From positions 3,906,001-3,970,000 of the forward strand of contig NZ_CP052766.1 in assembly GCF_002499975.2 (NCBI RefSeq): DNA of 64,000 bases. The letters are read 5' to 3'. A program made the translations under genes and the position numbers. This document shows, piece by piece, positions 9,532 to 19,974 of the stretch. Each line of letters opens with the position of its first letter. Position 1 is the first letter of the stretch. Under the pieces are notes generated by a model. The model worked only from the letters and a program-made list of their open reading frames with translations, did not search any database and had not been told where the DNA came from. The stretch is from Alteromonas pelagimontana. GTDB taxonomy: Bacteria > Pseudomonadota > Gammaproteobacteria > Enterobacterales > Alteromonadaceae.

Positions 9532-11124
9532 GTGTTATCTAAAGAAATTTTACAAGCATTGAAAGGTTACACAGCCTCAATGCAAAAAGAAGTTACGTTC
9601 GTCGTGCAAACTGGTGAGCATAGCAAACGCGAAGAACTGGTTGAGTTTCTGTCCGGTATTGCAAGCGTGAGCGACAAGATCAAGTTGGAAGAACGTGATA
9701 CTAACGGCGTATTGCGCAGTGCAGTCAGCTTCTCACTTGAAGCCGATGGTGAAGATACTGGTATACGTTTTTCCGGTATTCCTGGTGGACATGAGTTTAA
9801 CTCACTGGTCTTAGCGTTATTGCATGCTTCCGGCACAGAGTTAAAAGTCGATGACAGCGTAAAAGGCATTGTGCAGGGCGTTAAGGAAAAGCTGAATTTC
9901 GAAGTATTTATCAGCCTTAGCTGCCATAATTGCCCGGAAGTGGTACAGGCGCTAAATCAGTTTGCCTTACTGAATCCGAATATTTCGTCTGAAATGATTG
10001 ATGGCGGCTTATATCAGAAACTGGTTGCAGAACGCGATATCCAAGGCGTTCCAAGCGTTTATCTTAATGGCAAACTTTTTGCCAATGGTAAGGTAGATGC
10101 AGCGACATTGATTGATAAATTAATTGAAAGGGATCCCAGCCTTACTCAAGCGAATGCGTCTAAATCGCTGCCGCTGCAGGATGTTACCGTAATCGGTGGT
10201 GGCCCTGCGGGTGTAAGTGCCGCTATTTATAGCGCTCGTAAAGGTTTGAAGGTTACCTTAATTGCTGACCGCGTAGGCGGGCAGGTTAAAGATACTATGG
10301 GTATTGAGAACTTAATCTCTGTGCCTAAAACATCTGGTCCGGAATTAGTGGGAAATCTGGTTTCTCACATGGAAGATTACGATATTACGCTTAAAGAGCA
10401 TGTCAGAGTCAGTGACATTCAAAAAGGCGATATCAAAACGCTGACATTGTCATCTGGCGAAACAGTAAAAACGCGCTCTATGATTGTCGCTACCGGCGCA
10501 CGTTGGAGAGAGCTTGGCGTACCCGGCGAGAAAGAAAACGTAGGAAACGGTGTGGCATACTGCCCTCACTGTGACGGGCCTTTCTTTAAAGGGAAAGACG
10601 TCGCAGTAATTGGTGGCGGTAACTCAGGTATTGAAGCTGCGCTGGATTTAGCAGGTATTGTGAAATCGGTCACTGTGTTTGAGTTCATGCCTGACTTAAA
10701 AGCGGACCAGGTACTGATTAACCAAGCACAAAAGCGTGACAATGTTACCATTATCCGCAATGCCGCTACTCGTCAGATAGTGGCTGAAAATGGGAAGGTA
10801 ACCGGTATCGAATATCAGGATCGCGCTACCGAAGAAGTGCACACCAAAGCGCTGTCAGGTGTATTTGTTCAAATTGGCCTGGTACCAAACAGTCAGTTTA
10901 TGAAAGGAGTGATAGACATGACACCGCACGGCGAGATTATTGTAGATAATAAGTGTAATACGTCGGAATCAGGTATTTTTGCTGCAGGTGATGTTACTAC
11001 GGTACCTTATAAGCAAATCGTTATTTCGATGGGGGAAGGAGCAAAAGCATCACTGGCTGCTTTTGAGTATCTTCTGAGCCACGAAGTACCCGAGGAAGAA
11101 ACATCGGAGTCTGCAGCCGCTTAG
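9532..11124 (+). CDS. ahpF: Alkyl hydroperoxide reductase subunit F
   Basis: Flavoprotein disulfide reductase that passes electrons from NADH to AhpC. The 530-residue chain has an N-terminal tandem thioredoxin-fold domain with redox pair C131/C134 (SCHNCPEV), an FAD domain starting at [11 protein letters not shown] (about 221), the thioredoxin-reductase-type active site C344/C347 (YCPHCDGP), and an NADH-binding GGGNSG. The start is GTG at 9532, chosen because the next residues [12 protein letters not shown] begin the known AhpF N-terminus and AGAGG lies upstream. A terminator follows the gene. Confidence 0.97.
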   Translation: MLSKEILQALKGYTASMQKEVTFVVQTGEHSKREELVEFLSGIASVSDKIKLEERDTNGVLRSAVSFSLEADGEDTGIRFSGIPGGHEFNSLVLALLHASGTELKVDDSVKGIVQGVKEKLNFEVFISLSCHNCPEVVQALNQFALLNPNISSEMIDGGLYQKLVAERDIQGVPSVYLNGKLFANGKVDAATLIDKLIERDPSLTQANASKSLPLQDVTVIGGGPAGVSAAIYSARKGLKVTLIADRVGGQVKDTMGIENLISVPKTSGPELVGNLVSHMEDYDITLKEHVRVSDIQKGDIKTLTLSSGETVKTRSMIVATGARWRELGVPGEKENVGNGVAYCPHCDGPFFKGKDVAVIGGGNSGIEAALDLAGIVKSVTVFEFMPDLKADQVLINQAQKRDNVTIIRNAATRQIVAENGKVTGIEYQDRATEEVHTKALSGVFVQIGLVPNSQFMKGVIDMTPHGEIIVDNKCNTSESGIFAAGDVTTVPYKQIVISMGEGAKASLAAFEYLLSHEVPEEETSESAAA

Positions 11125-11150
11125 GCTCTACATCGCTGGCTATGACTTAG

Positions 11151-11174
11151 GAAACCGGGCGAAAGCCCGGTTTC
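11151..11174 (+). terminator. Terminator of ahpCF
   Basis: Stem GAAACCGGGC / GCCCGGTTTC with a GAAA tetraloop, followed by TTCGTATC; strong stem, short T-tract. Confidence 0.7.
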
Positions 11175-11220
11175 TTCGTATCTGTAATCTGTTAAAACAA
11201 ATTCCCTTTCTTTTTCCCCC

Positions 11221-11490
11221 TAATACCGATCCACATAAAGAAGTGATCAGCTCAGAGAAAGCAGGACTTTTCAGTTCCAGACGTATTATTGAAGGAATGC
11301 TATAGCCTTTCAAAATAATGCAACGCAGAAATGGGAAGTCCTGCTTTCTCCCTCTGGGCGCGGCCTTCCCGCATCCTGAAGCTACATCAGTTGCACTTGC
11401 TTTGGCACCACCAAAGCGGCGTACAACTTCTTTGTCAGCAAGCGAGAAGACCCACGCTGAGTGAGCACTTCTTTATGCGGATCGGTATAA
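11221..11490. repeat. Large inverted-repeat element, type B, copy 1
   Basis: A 270-bp element bounded by inverted repeats of about 33 bp: left TAATACCGATCCACATAAAG..., right the complement of TTATACCGATCCGCATAAAG.... A second, perfect 15-bp inverted repeat is nested inside (GAGAAAGCAGGACTT at 11255-11269 and its complement at 11336-11350). The right half, from about 11391 on, recurs in reverse orientation at 60902-61033. Its right end (CGCTGAGTGAGCAC) is shared with the type A repeats. No transposase is encoded; it looks like a non-autonomous miniature inverted-repeat element. Confidence 0.75.
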
Positions 11491-11588
11491 GATGTTTTTA
11501 TCCTTACATCGTCTACCTGCTCACACTTTACCTGAAGGGGTAAATCTGCCCTAATAGACAGACAGCTATGAGGAAGGAAAATGGATAT

Positions 11589-12683
11589 ATGCGAATAAAA
11601 CGTATAACTCGTGTGGGGTTGGCGACATTCTTATTTACCGCTATTGCACTAAGCAGTGCAGTGGCAAAGACAGTTCCAGCGGATAATCCCGCGTTTCAGT
11701 ATGTCGGCAGGATTGATTTTACCGATCCAAAAGCGCCATTGCTTTCCTGGCCAGGAAGTCAGGTTAAAACAACCTTTACCGGAAGTTCGGTAAGCGTAAT
11801 TTTAGATGATGACAGCGGGAATAATTATTACAACATTATTCTCGATGGTAACTCCGATGCGCCTTACGTTATTAATGCGTTGCAGGGAAAACACGTTTAC
11901 TGGATCTCCAGCGCTTTGGCAGATACCTCTCACACTATTGAGATTTATAAGCGCACTGAAGGCGAAGAAGGTGCCACTCGGTTTTTAGGACTAGATATTC
12001 CAGATAGTGCCACCGTGAAAGCTCCCCCCGCAGCGCCTAAGCGAAAAATAGAGATTTATGGCGATTCCATTACCAGTGGTATGGGGAACGAGGGCATATT
12101 TAATGGCCGCGACGATCTTCCTTCACAGAAAAACCATTATCTGTCCTATGGCGCCATAGCTGCAAGAGAGCTGAACGCGCAGCTCCACACTATTTCCCAG
12201 AGCGGGATAGGTGTGCTGGTAAGCTGGTTTGGTTTCACCATGTCTGATTTTTACGATCAGCTCATTGCTGTGGGTAACAATGATACACAATGGAATTTCG
12301 ATTCCTGGACGCCTGACGTAGTTGTCGTCAATCTCTTCCAAAACGACCGGGCACTTTTTTTAGATAAGCAGCGCCTGAATCCAACACCTTCAGACAAGGA
12401 CTTTATTAATGCGTATGCCGATTTTATTAAAACCCTTCGGGGGCAATATCCTGAGGCAAAAATACTATGCGCATTAGGCAGTATGGATGCCTCAGCTCAA
12501 GAATCTAAATGGCCAGAGATTATCCGGCAGGCTGTGGCAAAGCAGCAACAAGCGGGTGATAAAGACATAGACACGCTAATATTTCCATTCACCGGATACA
12601 CGCAACATCCGCGGGTGATGCATCATCAGCAAAATGCCGCATTACTGGCGGCGAAAATTCGAGAAATGACTGGCTGGCAATAG
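11589..12683 (+). CDS. Secreted SGNH/GDSL esterase, CE2-like
   Basis: A 364-residue exported protein with a signal peptide (about 1-26, cut near AVAKT), an N-terminal beta-sandwich (about 35-145) and a C-terminal SGNH hydrolase domain. The nucleophile block is IEIYGDSITSG (S160), and the C-terminal catalytic pair is probably in GYTQHPRVMHHQ. This two-domain layout matches carbohydrate esterase family 2 (deacetylation of plant or algal polysaccharides); the substrate is inferred only. An in-frame ATG at 11568 exists, but AGGAAGGA at 11571-11578 points to the ATG at 11589. The pectinesterase-like lipoprotein at 15841 is a possible functional partner. Confidence 0.85.
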   Translation: MRIKRITRVGLATFLFTAIALSSAVAKTVPADNPAFQYVGRIDFTDPKAPLLSWPGSQVKTTFTGSSVSVILDDDSGNNYYNIILDGNSDAPYVINALQGKHVYWISSALADTSHTIEIYKRTEGEEGATRFLGLDIPDSATVKAPPAAPKRKIEIYGDSITSGMGNEGIFNGRDDLPSQKNHYLSYGAIAARELNAQLHTISQSGIGVLVSWFGFTMSDFYDQLIAVGNNDTQWNFDSWTPDVVVVNLFQNDRALFLDKQRLNPTPSDKDFINAYADFIKTLRGQYPEAKILCALGSMDASAQESKWPEIIRQAVAKQQQAGDKDIDTLIFPFTGYTQHPRVMHHQQNAALLAAKIREMTGWQ

Positions 12684-12859
12684 CGTTTAGTGTATTTTAC
12701 AGGCGGCCTTAAATCGCAGGCCCGCCTGCGAATGTACAACGGCGGTCGGATTATGCTGGGATAGCGATAGCCATTCGATTTTCCAGCCTTTTTCGAAAGC
12801 AGGCTAACGGAAGGCAGAATAAATCGGTTTTTCCTTCGAGATATTCTGCCGGTTTCGCA

Positions 12860-15058
12860 CTACTTCTTTCCCTTGGGCGTACTGGTAACCGTAGTTTGAC
12901 TACGTTGCTGCGGGCTTTTTCTCTTGCCCGTACGAAAGCCGCTGGGTGGTAAACCAGTATGCTTCGTTAACGCTCGCTCGCCATGTTTTGCCTTCTTCGC
13001 TTTACCACGTTTCTCATCAGCACTTTCTGGTGGGACTAAATGCTGAGGTCCTCTTCCGATAAGATCTTCGCGACCCATTTTGGTCAAAGCCTGGCGAATC
13101 TGCGCAAAGTTCTTTGGATCGTGGTATCGCAGCATTGCCTTGTGTAGCCGCCGGTGAATTTCGCCTTTTGCTGATGGCACCGCGTCGCTGTCTTTGCTCA
13201 CTTTGCGCAGCGAGTTTACCTCAGTGTGGTACATGGTTGTCGCTGTTGCCATCGGCGAAGGATAGAAGTTCTGTACCTGATCCAGTTTGAACTTGTTTTC
13301 CTTCAACCAAATTGCCAGATTTAACATGTCTTCATCGGTAGTGCCCGGATGAGAAGCAATAAAATAGGGAATAAGATACTGCTTTTTACCCGCTTCCTGA
13401 GAATATTTGTCGAACAATTCTTTAAAGCGGTAGTAGCTGCCCATACCCGGCTTCATCATTTTTGAGAGCGGGCCGTCCTCAGTATGTTCTGGCGCTATTT
13501 TCAAATAGCCGCCAACATGATGAAGGGCCAGCTCCTTCACATATTCCGGGTCTTCCACTGCCAGATCGTAGCGAACGCCTGAAGCAATCAGTATCTTTTT
13601 AACGCCGGGAAGTTTCCGTGCGCGGCGATAGAGATCAATAGTGGGTTTATGATCGGTATCCATATGCGCACAGATACTCGGATACACACACGAAGGCCGA
13701 CGACATGTGGCTTCTGCTTTGGGGCTTTTACAGCGCAATCGATACATATTGGCTGTAGGGCCGCCAAGATCAGAGATAACGCCGGTAAAACCAGGCACGG
13801 TATCGCGAATTTGTTCTATTTCACGAATGATAGAATCTTCCGATCGGCTTTGTATGATTCGACCTTCATGCTCGGTAATTGAGCAAAATGTACAGCCGCC
13901 GTAACATCCGCGCATGATGTTAATGGAGAAGCGGATCATATCGTAGGCGGGAATTTTCGCCTCGCCGTATACAGGATGCGGCACCCGCTGGTACGGTAAG
14001 TCGAAAACAGCGTCCATTTCTTCGGTTTCCAGCGGCATTGCCGGTGGATTGATCCAGATGTGCCGATCACCATGGCGCTGCATTAAGGCACGCGCACAAC
14101 CCGGGTTAGTTTCCTGATGCAAAATCCGTGAAGTATGAGCATAAAGGGTTTTGTTCTCACTAACCGTTTCATAGGCGGGCAATTTAACGTACACGTTCTC
14201 CCAGGGTTTCCGTCTTTCTGCCGGTTGAATAACAATGGGCTGGGTATCTGGCGCTTCAGAGTTGCCCTTGTCCTGCGAGTCACATTCCGGTTCCATTTGA
14301 TAAGGACTGGAAATGGGATCAATTTTGCCCGGCCGATCTAACGAGGTGGAATCTACCCCTTGCCAGTCCGGGAGCGCTTGCTTAACAATAATAGCGGTAC
14401 CGCGAATATCAGTAATATCGGCGATATCTTCACCAGCAGCCAGCCGGTGAGTGACCTCCACCAGAGGACGCTCGGCATTCCCGAACATCAGCAAATCTGC
14501 TTTAGAATCAAACAATACCGAACGGCGCACTTTTTCCGACCAATAATCGTAATGGGCAATACGGCGCAAGCTGGCCTCAATGCCGCCAATAATGACGGGA
14601 ACGCCTTTAAAAGCTTCCCGGCAGCGCTGCGAGTAAACAGTAACTGCGCGATCGGGGCGCTTGCCGCCAATATTTCCAGGCGTATAGGCATCGTCGTGAC
14701 GCAGCTTTTTGTCCGACGTATAGCGGTTAATCATGGAATCCATGTTGCCGGCCGTGACGCCAAAGTACAGGTTGGGCTTACCCAGCTTCATAAAGTCTTC
14801 TTTGCTGGTCCAGTCCGGCTGGGCAATAATACCAACACGAAACCCGTGGGCTTCTAATACCCGCCCAATCACTGCCATACCAAAGCTCGGGTGATCGACA
14901 TAAGCATCGCCAGTGACTAATATGACATCGCAGCTATCCCAGCCAAGCTCATCCATTTCCGCTTTGGACATTGGAAGAAACGGCGCAGTGCCTAAGCAGT
15001 GCGGCCAGTATTTTGGGTAGGAAAACAGGCTGCGATCAGCCTTAATAGTAGCTTGCAT
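12860..15058 (-). CDS. ygiQ: YgiQ family radical SAM protein
   Basis: A large (732-residue) radical S-adenosylmethionine enzyme of the YgiQ/UPF0313 family. The N-terminal DUF has the typical [20 protein letters not shown] and [16 protein letters not shown]. The 4Fe-4S cluster cysteines are C385, C389 and C392 in [18 protein letters not shown]. The tail after about 690 is a basic, low-complexity extension ([22 protein letters not shown]). The reaction is unknown. It is single-gene, facing the SGNH esterase tail to tail; a GC hairpin (TCGCAGG/CCTGCGA at 12714-12731) lies between them. Confidence 0.95.
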   Translation of the reverse strand: MQATIKADRSLFSYPKYWPHCLGTAPFLPMSKAEMDELGWDSCDVILVTGDAYVDHPSFGMAVIGRVLEAHGFRVGIIAQPDWTSKEDFMKLGKPNLYFGVTAGNMDSMINRYTSDKKLRHDDAYTPGNIGGKRPDRAVTVYSQRCREAFKGVPVIIGGIEASLRRIAHYDYWSEKVRRSVLFDSKADLLMFGNAERPLVEVTHRLAAGEDIADITDIRGTAIIVKQALPDWQGVDSTSLDRPGKIDPISSPYQMEPECDSQDKGNSEAPDTQPIVIQPAERRKPWENVYVKLPAYETVSENKTLYAHTSRILHQETNPGCARALMQRHGDRHIWINPPAMPLETEEMDAVFDLPYQRVPHPVYGEAKIPAYDMIRFSINIMRGCYGGCTFCSITEHEGRIIQSRSEDSIIREIEQIRDTVPGFTGVISDLGGPTANMYRLRCKSPKAEATCRRPSCVYPSICAHMDTDHKPTIDLYRRARKLPGVKKILIASGVRYDLAVEDPEYVKELALHHVGGYLKIAPEHTEDGPLSKMMKPGMGSYYRFKELFDKYSQEAGKKQYLIPYFIASHPGTTDEDMLNLAIWLKENKFKLDQVQNFYPSPMATATTMYHTEVNSLRKVSKDSDAVPSAKGEIHRRLHKAMLRYHDPKNFAQIRQALTKMGREDLIGRGPQHLVPPESADEKRGKAKKAKHGERALTKHTGLPPSGFRTGKRKSPQQRSQTTVTSTPKGKK

Positions 15059-15255
15059 AACAACTGATTGTTGAAAAATTCAGCGCATATTATAGCAGGT
15101 GCATTTGGTGGGGTGATAGCATTACCTACTGGTAAAGATGAGGTAAGCAAATACAGAAGAACGCTTGCTGTCTTCGTTTAGTCTAACTCTTTAATATAAA
15201 ACGACAACCGGGCAATCTATAATGAAGGCTCTCAACAGAATGTGGCGGCAAGAGA

Positions 15256-15726
15256 ATGGGATATTGGCTGTTTAAAACCGAACCAGATACCTTTGGCATT
15301 GAAGATTTAAAACATCGGCCGCAACAAACAGAGCCGTGGGATGGGGTGAGGAACTATCAGGCGCGTAATTTTTTGCGTGATTCGGTAGCGCTAAATGATA
15401 AAGTCTTCATCTACCATTCCAGTTGTAAAGAGGTTGGAATAGCCGGTGTAGCAAAAGTAAGCCGAGCAGGGTACCCCGACGAAACCCAGTTTAATCCTGA
15501 ATCGGCTTACTACGATCCAAAGGCTTCACGGGACAATCCACGTTGGTATCGCGTCGATGTCACATTCGAGCAGCAATTCGCACGGGTATTGCCTCTAAGC
15601 ACTATTAAAGCTACACCTGCTATTCATGAAATTGGATTAGTGAAAAAGGGGCACCGTTTATCTGTAATGCCGGTTAGCGCTGAAGAATGGCAAATATTGA
15701 TGAATATGGCGCAGGGCAAACAATAA
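15256..15726 (+). CDS. EVE domain protein
   Basis: A 156-residue single-domain EVE (PUA-like) protein, starting MGYWLFKTEPDTFGIEDL and containing WDGVRNYQARNFLRD and VFIYHSSCKEVGIAGVAKV, all characteristic of the thymocyte nuclear protein 1/EVE family. EVE domains bind modified bases in DNA or RNA. In bacteria they occur either in RNA-modification contexts or fused to restriction enzymes; this one stands alone, so the ligand is open. Stand-alone bacterial versions are common housekeeping genes. Confidence 0.92.
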   Translation: MGYWLFKTEPDTFGIEDLKHRPQQTEPWDGVRNYQARNFLRDSVALNDKVFIYHSSCKEVGIAGVAKVSRAGYPDETQFNPESAYYDPKASRDNPRWYRVDVTFEQQFARVLPLSTIKATPAIHEIGLVKKGHRLSVMPVSAEEWQILMNMAQGKQ

Positions 15727-15840
15727 ACAGTATGCTCTTCCGTTTTACAAAGTGGCCTTATTGTCAACTATAAAGTCGGCTGTCATTGCGATGTATGAAG
15801 CTCGATATAGCGGCCGACGTTCGACCAGTGAATAGACCCG

Positions 15841-18252
15841 TTAACGATAATCCGCCCGCAAACTCTTTAGTACAAATCTACCGCCTTCGCCCACTGTGCC
15901 TGTGTGTTGCAGACCAAACCCTGCGCCATTAATTTCAGTAACGGGTGTAACGAGATTTACCTGTGAAGCTAGCCCCGCCTCTCGCTGTTGCTTGGAAAGA
16001 GGTGTTGCGGTGCTGACATGCGCACTAAACATCTGATGATCGAGTTTAAGTGTAATGTGGGTATTGCTGTTAAACGCCGTTGCCGTTACTGAAGACGTAA
16101 GAGGTTTACCCATACCATTTTGATAGTGCATCAAAGTGAAATCTGTGGCATAGCCATACTTGCTAGTACGCTCGATGCGTAGTGCGTACCCGCTTTTTGT
16201 TTGGGTATTATAGCCGATATAAAATTCAAGATATTGCCCGTTCGGGCTACCAAAACCTTGCGCGGCCGTCTTTTCGGTATCAAGCGTAGCCAACACTTCC
16301 ATTTCTTTATAAATTGCACTTCTGCTATACAGTAACCTGGCGCCTTGAGAAGCCGGCATAAGACCATATTCAGGCGCGCCATTTATGCCTTTGCCGAAGC
16401 GCCATGGCCTTTCAGCTTTTGCCTGCCAATTAACCTGCTGATCTTTGGGATAGTAAGTATCTTGCGTCCAATAGCCGCTTTTGATCTCGGGTTGGCGTTG
16501 GGTGGGAAATTGTTGAGGTAACAGAACCACGCTAAAGGTATCTCCATTATCTGCAATGCTAGCGGCTGAAACAGGGCCGTAGTCAACCGTTAACGTTTTG
16601 CCGGGATCACTGCGTTGGCTTTTAGGAGTAATAGCGGCGGTTATTGTCTGCCCGATATCGGCGGGTACTAATGTGTATTGTTGTAAAGGCTGGTTTAGAC
16701 GCGAAGTTGCCACCATGGTTTGATTGCCGCTGCTGTCGTTGCGGTACCAGTGGATGAGAGACTTATCCGCATGAATACCGCCCGCGAACGCTAAGTCCAG
16801 TTTATAGTGTAGGTACAATTTACCGTTTTCTAATGTAATCTGCGGTGCCGATGCGAAGGGTGGGGCGGGCAGTTTTACAGGTTTTACCGCAAACGTCGTA
16901 TTGCTGTAGATCCCGTTTTCTGCGCTGGCAGTTAGCGTAACCTTTTGCGGATATTCGCCGTTATATTGGCTACTAATCGAAACAACGCCCTCCTCAATAT
17001 TTTTTATATCGACAATCGGTTTGCTGACCTTCCACGTTATGTCCTCCACTGTACGTTTGGGAAAGCTTTTTGCGGTAAACGTAATGCTGTCGCCACCAGC
17101 CAGCAAGTGCTGCGGCCCCTCGATTTGCATCGCGAGTGGCGAGGGCGTGGATGAAGCGTTGTTGCTGTCTGGCGACCAGCTATCGTCACCCGCCAACAAT
17201 GCGTTTGCTGTGAGAATATCGGCCTGTTTTTTTGTAAGGGAAATGACCGTGCTGGCAGGTTGTAACGCTATCGGATTGCCATTTAACGTGATGTTATACG
17301 TGTAACTTTGGATGTCAGGTTTGGGGTAGGGAGCGGTATGTACAGTAGTGACTTTATTATTGAGATCATTAAAGTTAACGTTCTTCAAGAATAAGCGGGA
17401 GGCCATTTTAGTGAGGTACAAGGGTTGCGTTTCAGCAAAATCGATATCCCATTGCACGTTGATAAATGCAGTACCCGATTTACCTGCAATATAGATTGGT
17501 CGGCTGGTATAGCTATGAATAGTGCTGTTTTTAAGAACTTGCACATTTCCGCCACCTAAAAAATCATCGGTCCCCTGGACATACACGTTATGGTAGTAAA
17601 CCCGCCGCACTTCCCCTAGCGCAATAGTGTCCAGCATGCTGATAAAACGTACGTTGTCGAAAACATATTTATCTAATATTTTATCAGGATGATGAGCCCC
17701 GATTGCATAAGCCTGGGTAATTGTGTCTGTCCGTTTAGGCTGATTCAGAGCGGGATTTCTGGGATAAACCAAATCCACGTTACAGTAGTTACCAATCGTC
17801 AGGTTATAAGCGGAAAAGCCGGTTCCGGTTATAAATACGCTTTCTGCGGGTGATGAACCTGTTTTACTGGTGGCACCAATAGTGTGGCCCCGATTATCCG
17901 CCAGCACCGTATCTTTTGCATTTGCGGATAACCCTACAAGCCTCAGCCAGTCTTGATGAATATACAAACCGCGATCGGTAGGCGAACCTTGTAACTGGTA
18001 AACATCGGGTGCCAGATATATCACTGTTGGCTTTGCTTCGGTTCCCGAAGGTGCTGCATTTATTGCCTTATGCAAATCGTTAAATTGATAGGGTTGACGT
18101 TCATGTTCTGAAAGTCGTTGGTCGACATAAAAAGCGTGCGGACCTAGTGTAGGGAGTAATTCGCTCTGCGGCGCTAATTCTGCCTCTGCAGGGTGTGGTT
18201 GAGCACAGGCCGATAAATATAGTAGGCTCAGAAATAGAATGACACAGCGCAT
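15841..18252 (-). CDS. Pectinesterase-like lipoprotein with C-terminal extensions
   Basis: An 803-residue lipoprotein: signal peptide with lipobox LSAC (C16) for attachment to the outer membrane. Residues about 40-350 form a right-handed beta-helix of the pectin methylesterase type. It keeps the catalytic-Asp motif in altered form (YVQGTDDFLGGG for the usual GTVDFIFG) and the upstream Asp block (SMLDTIAL). Residues about 370-590 look like Ig-like bacterial surface modules, and the last 200 residues resemble a concanavalin/LamG-like sandwich. The divergence of the active-site blocks leaves the substrate uncertain: pectin methyl ester or another esterified polysaccharide. Confidence 0.75.
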   Translation of the reverse strand: MRCVILFLSLLYLSACAQPHPAEAELAPQSELLPTLGPHAFYVDQRLSEHERQPYQFNDLHKAINAAPSGTEAKPTVIYLAPDVYQLQGSPTDRGLYIHQDWLRLVGLSANAKDTVLADNRGHTIGATSKTGSSPAESVFITGTGFSAYNLTIGNYCNVDLVYPRNPALNQPKRTDTITQAYAIGAHHPDKILDKYVFDNVRFISMLDTIALGEVRRVYYHNVYVQGTDDFLGGGNVQVLKNSTIHSYTSRPIYIAGKSGTAFINVQWDIDFAETQPLYLTKMASRLFLKNVNFNDLNNKVTTVHTAPYPKPDIQSYTYNITLNGNPIALQPASTVISLTKKQADILTANALLAGDDSWSPDSNNASSTPSPLAMQIEGPQHLLAGGDSITFTAKSFPKRTVEDITWKVSKPIVDIKNIEEGVVSISSQYNGEYPQKVTLTASAENGIYSNTTFAVKPVKLPAPPFASAPQITLENGKLYLHYKLDLAFAGGIHADKSLIHWYRNDSSGNQTMVATSRLNQPLQQYTLVPADIGQTITAAITPKSQRSDPGKTLTVDYGPVSAASIADNGDTFSVVLLPQQFPTQRQPEIKSGYWTQDTYYPKDQQVNWQAKAERPWRFGKGINGAPEYGLMPASQGARLLYSRSAIYKEMEVLATLDTEKTAAQGFGSPNGQYLEFYIGYNTQTKSGYALRIERTSKYGYATDFTLMHYQNGMGKPLTSSVTATAFNSNTHITLKLDHQMFSAHVSTATPLSKQQREAGLASQVNLVTPVTEINGAGFGLQHTGTVGEGGRFVLKSLRADYR

Positions 18253-18379
18253 GCTTAATAGCTTTCAGGTTTCGTTATAATGTCGTTAATTTATCCCGTT
18301 GCCACCGGTGGCGCAATGAAAAGCTGTATTTCCAAAAAAGCGAGTTTTGAGGGCAGCAGACACCAAGTGAATCTCTCGG

Positions 18380-18434
18380 GTAACTTTTTCTTATGTTACT
18401 TAGTATGGTAACTTTTAAATTTGTGACTTATAAT
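18380..18434 (+). promoter_or_regulatory. satD promoter with repeated GTAAC elements
   Basis: TATAAT at 18429-18434 lies 51 bp before the satD ATG. Upstream, GTAACTTTT occurs twice (18380-18388 and 18408-18416) with an inverted GTTAC in between. These repeats could bind a regulator, possibly SatD itself, which carries a predicted C-terminal helix-turn-helix. The -35 region is weak. Confidence 0.45.
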
Positions 18435-18484
18435 ACTCCCACACTAAAAGATTAACTTGTACAACAAAGCAGGTGGTGAGCAAA

Positions 18485-19120
18485 ATGGAAAAAAACGCTA
18501 TCGGTGTTCTCACCGGCGACATCGTCAATTCTCAAAAAATTCCCCCTGAACATTACGAAAAATTGTTGTATGCCCTGAACAGTACGTTTTCCCAGTTAGA
18601 AAAACGTTGTTCCATTAAATTCGATATCTTTCGGGGTGATTCTTTCCAGATTATCTTCGATAATCCGTCAGAGGCAATCGAGGGCGCCATTATACTGCGC
18701 TTGGCATTAAAGACATCAGAGCCTGCATTTAGCGTTAGACAAAGTATCGGAATTGGCAAAGCAATGCTGCTGCGTCACGATGTCAAAAGCTCAACCGGCG
18801 AAGCCTTTGTGCTTTCAGGGAAAGGATTAGACAGCATGAAAAACGCGTACCTCACTATAAATAGTAACGACAAACTGCTTCAGAATAAGCTGACATTACT
18901 GACTAAATTTGTGGACGCGCATCTTTTGGGGTTAACCACAATACAGGCTGAAACCTTGCTGTGTTACATAACTTCAGCCAACCAGTCACATGAAGCGGTT
19001 GCGAAAAAGCTAAAAAAAACACGCAGCAACACTACCAAGCTACTGCTCGCCAGCCGTTATCAACTTATTGATGAATACTGCGATTACTTCAAAGAAAGTG
19101 TAAAGGAAATGAACCTATGA
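18485..19120 (+). CDS. satD: SatD family protein
   Basis: A 211-residue member of the SatD family, recognised from IGVLTGDIVNSQKI at the N-terminus, FRGDSFQIIFDNP and the C-terminal SHEAVAKKLKKTRSNTTKLL, which looks like a helix-turn-helix. The biochemical role is unknown; the first part resembles nucleotide-cyclase-like folds. Two in-frame GTG codons precede the ATG at 18485, which has AGGTGG eight bases upstream. Its stop overlaps the start of the next gene (ATGA), showing translational coupling, and SatD/DUF3307 pairs recur in many bacteria. Confidence 0.85.
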   Translation: MEKNAIGVLTGDIVNSQKIPPEHYEKLLYALNSTFSQLEKRCSIKFDIFRGDSFQIIFDNPSEAIEGAIILRLALKTSEPAFSVRQSIGIGKAMLLRHDVKSSTGEAFVLSGKGLDSMKNAYLTINSNDKLLQNKLTLLTKFVDAHLLGLTTIQAETLLCYITSANQSHEAVAKKLKKTRSNTTKLLLASRYQLIDEYCDYFKESVKEMNL

Positions 19121-19926
19121 ACGAATGGGTTTTACTCAGCATGTTAGTATTGGCTCATCTGGTAGGGGATTTTTATCTGCAGCCGTATAGGTGGGTAGCC
19201 AGCCGTAATAGAGATCACCATAAATCCCCACAACTTACTGCGCATGCTTTGGTGCATGGAATACTAACGCTAACGGTTCTGTTATTATTTACCGATGAAA
19301 AGGTTGGCGCTACGGTAATTTTAGCGGCAACTGTTTTCGCTAGCCACTGGCTAATTGATTGGATTAAGTCTTATCAAAGGCCTCAGAGTATGCGCGCATT
19401 TCTTGCTGATCAGGTTGCCCACGCGCTGGTGTTAATAGGGGTATGGATAATTGCCACCGAACAAGTGCCTGCCTTCATAAAACTGGTAAATTCACCCAGT
19501 CTGTCATACAAGCACATAGTAGTTGTGGTTGCTTATCTCATTATTCTAAAGCCTACCTCCGTAATCATTACAATGCTCCTCGAACCCTGGACAAAGCAGC
19601 TAACTGAGCATGCTAAACCTTCGCCTAAACAGGATGTAGCGCGAGAAAAATTACCGGACACCGAAGGATCGCTGGCATCGGCAGGAAAAGGGATCGGATA
19701 TCTGGAGCGAATATTGATCCTGACCTTTATTCTACTTAATCAGTTCTCTGCCATTGGTTTTCTAATGGCGGCTAAGTCAGTATTTCGTTTTGGCGATTTG
19801 CGGCAGGATCAGGACAAGAAGCTCACAGAATATGTAATGTTAGGCACGCTTATCAGCTTCACCGTTACCATTATGGTTGGCATTCTCACTACCGCCATTG
19901 TCAGTCAGCTACCAACGGGAAAATAA
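19117..19926 (+). CDS. DUF3307 family integral membrane protein
   Basis: A 269-residue polytopic membrane protein. The first half carries the DUF3307 pattern (LAHLVGDFYLQPYRWVASRNRDHHKSPQLTAHALVHGI) with conserved His and Asp residues inside or next to membrane helices. About seven hydrophobic segments are visible, two of them near the C-terminus. It overlaps satD by 4 bp and must be co-translated with it. The function is not known. Confidence 0.85.
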   Translation: MNEWVLLSMLVLAHLVGDFYLQPYRWVASRNRDHHKSPQLTAHALVHGILTLTVLLLFTDEKVGATVILAATVFASHWLIDWIKSYQRPQSMRAFLADQVAHALVLIGVWIIATEQVPAFIKLVNSPSLSYKHIVVVVAYLIILKPTSVIITMLLEPWTKQLTEHAKPSPKQDVAREKLPDTEGSLASAGKGIGYLERILILTFILLNQFSAIGFLMAAKSVFRFGDLRQDQDKKLTEYVMLGTLISFTVTIMVGILTTAIVSQLPTGK

Positions 19927-19974
19927 GAAAGTAAAGGGAGCGTGTAGACGTTCCTGCTGACCGGATTTCCTACT

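Noticed and set aside
11331..11543. 70-codon plus-strand frame similar in sequence to a minus-strand frame at 60828-61034
   Set aside because: The similarity comes from the shared type B repeat DNA; both frames lie in the repeat and run past its ends into unrelated sequence, so they are not genes.
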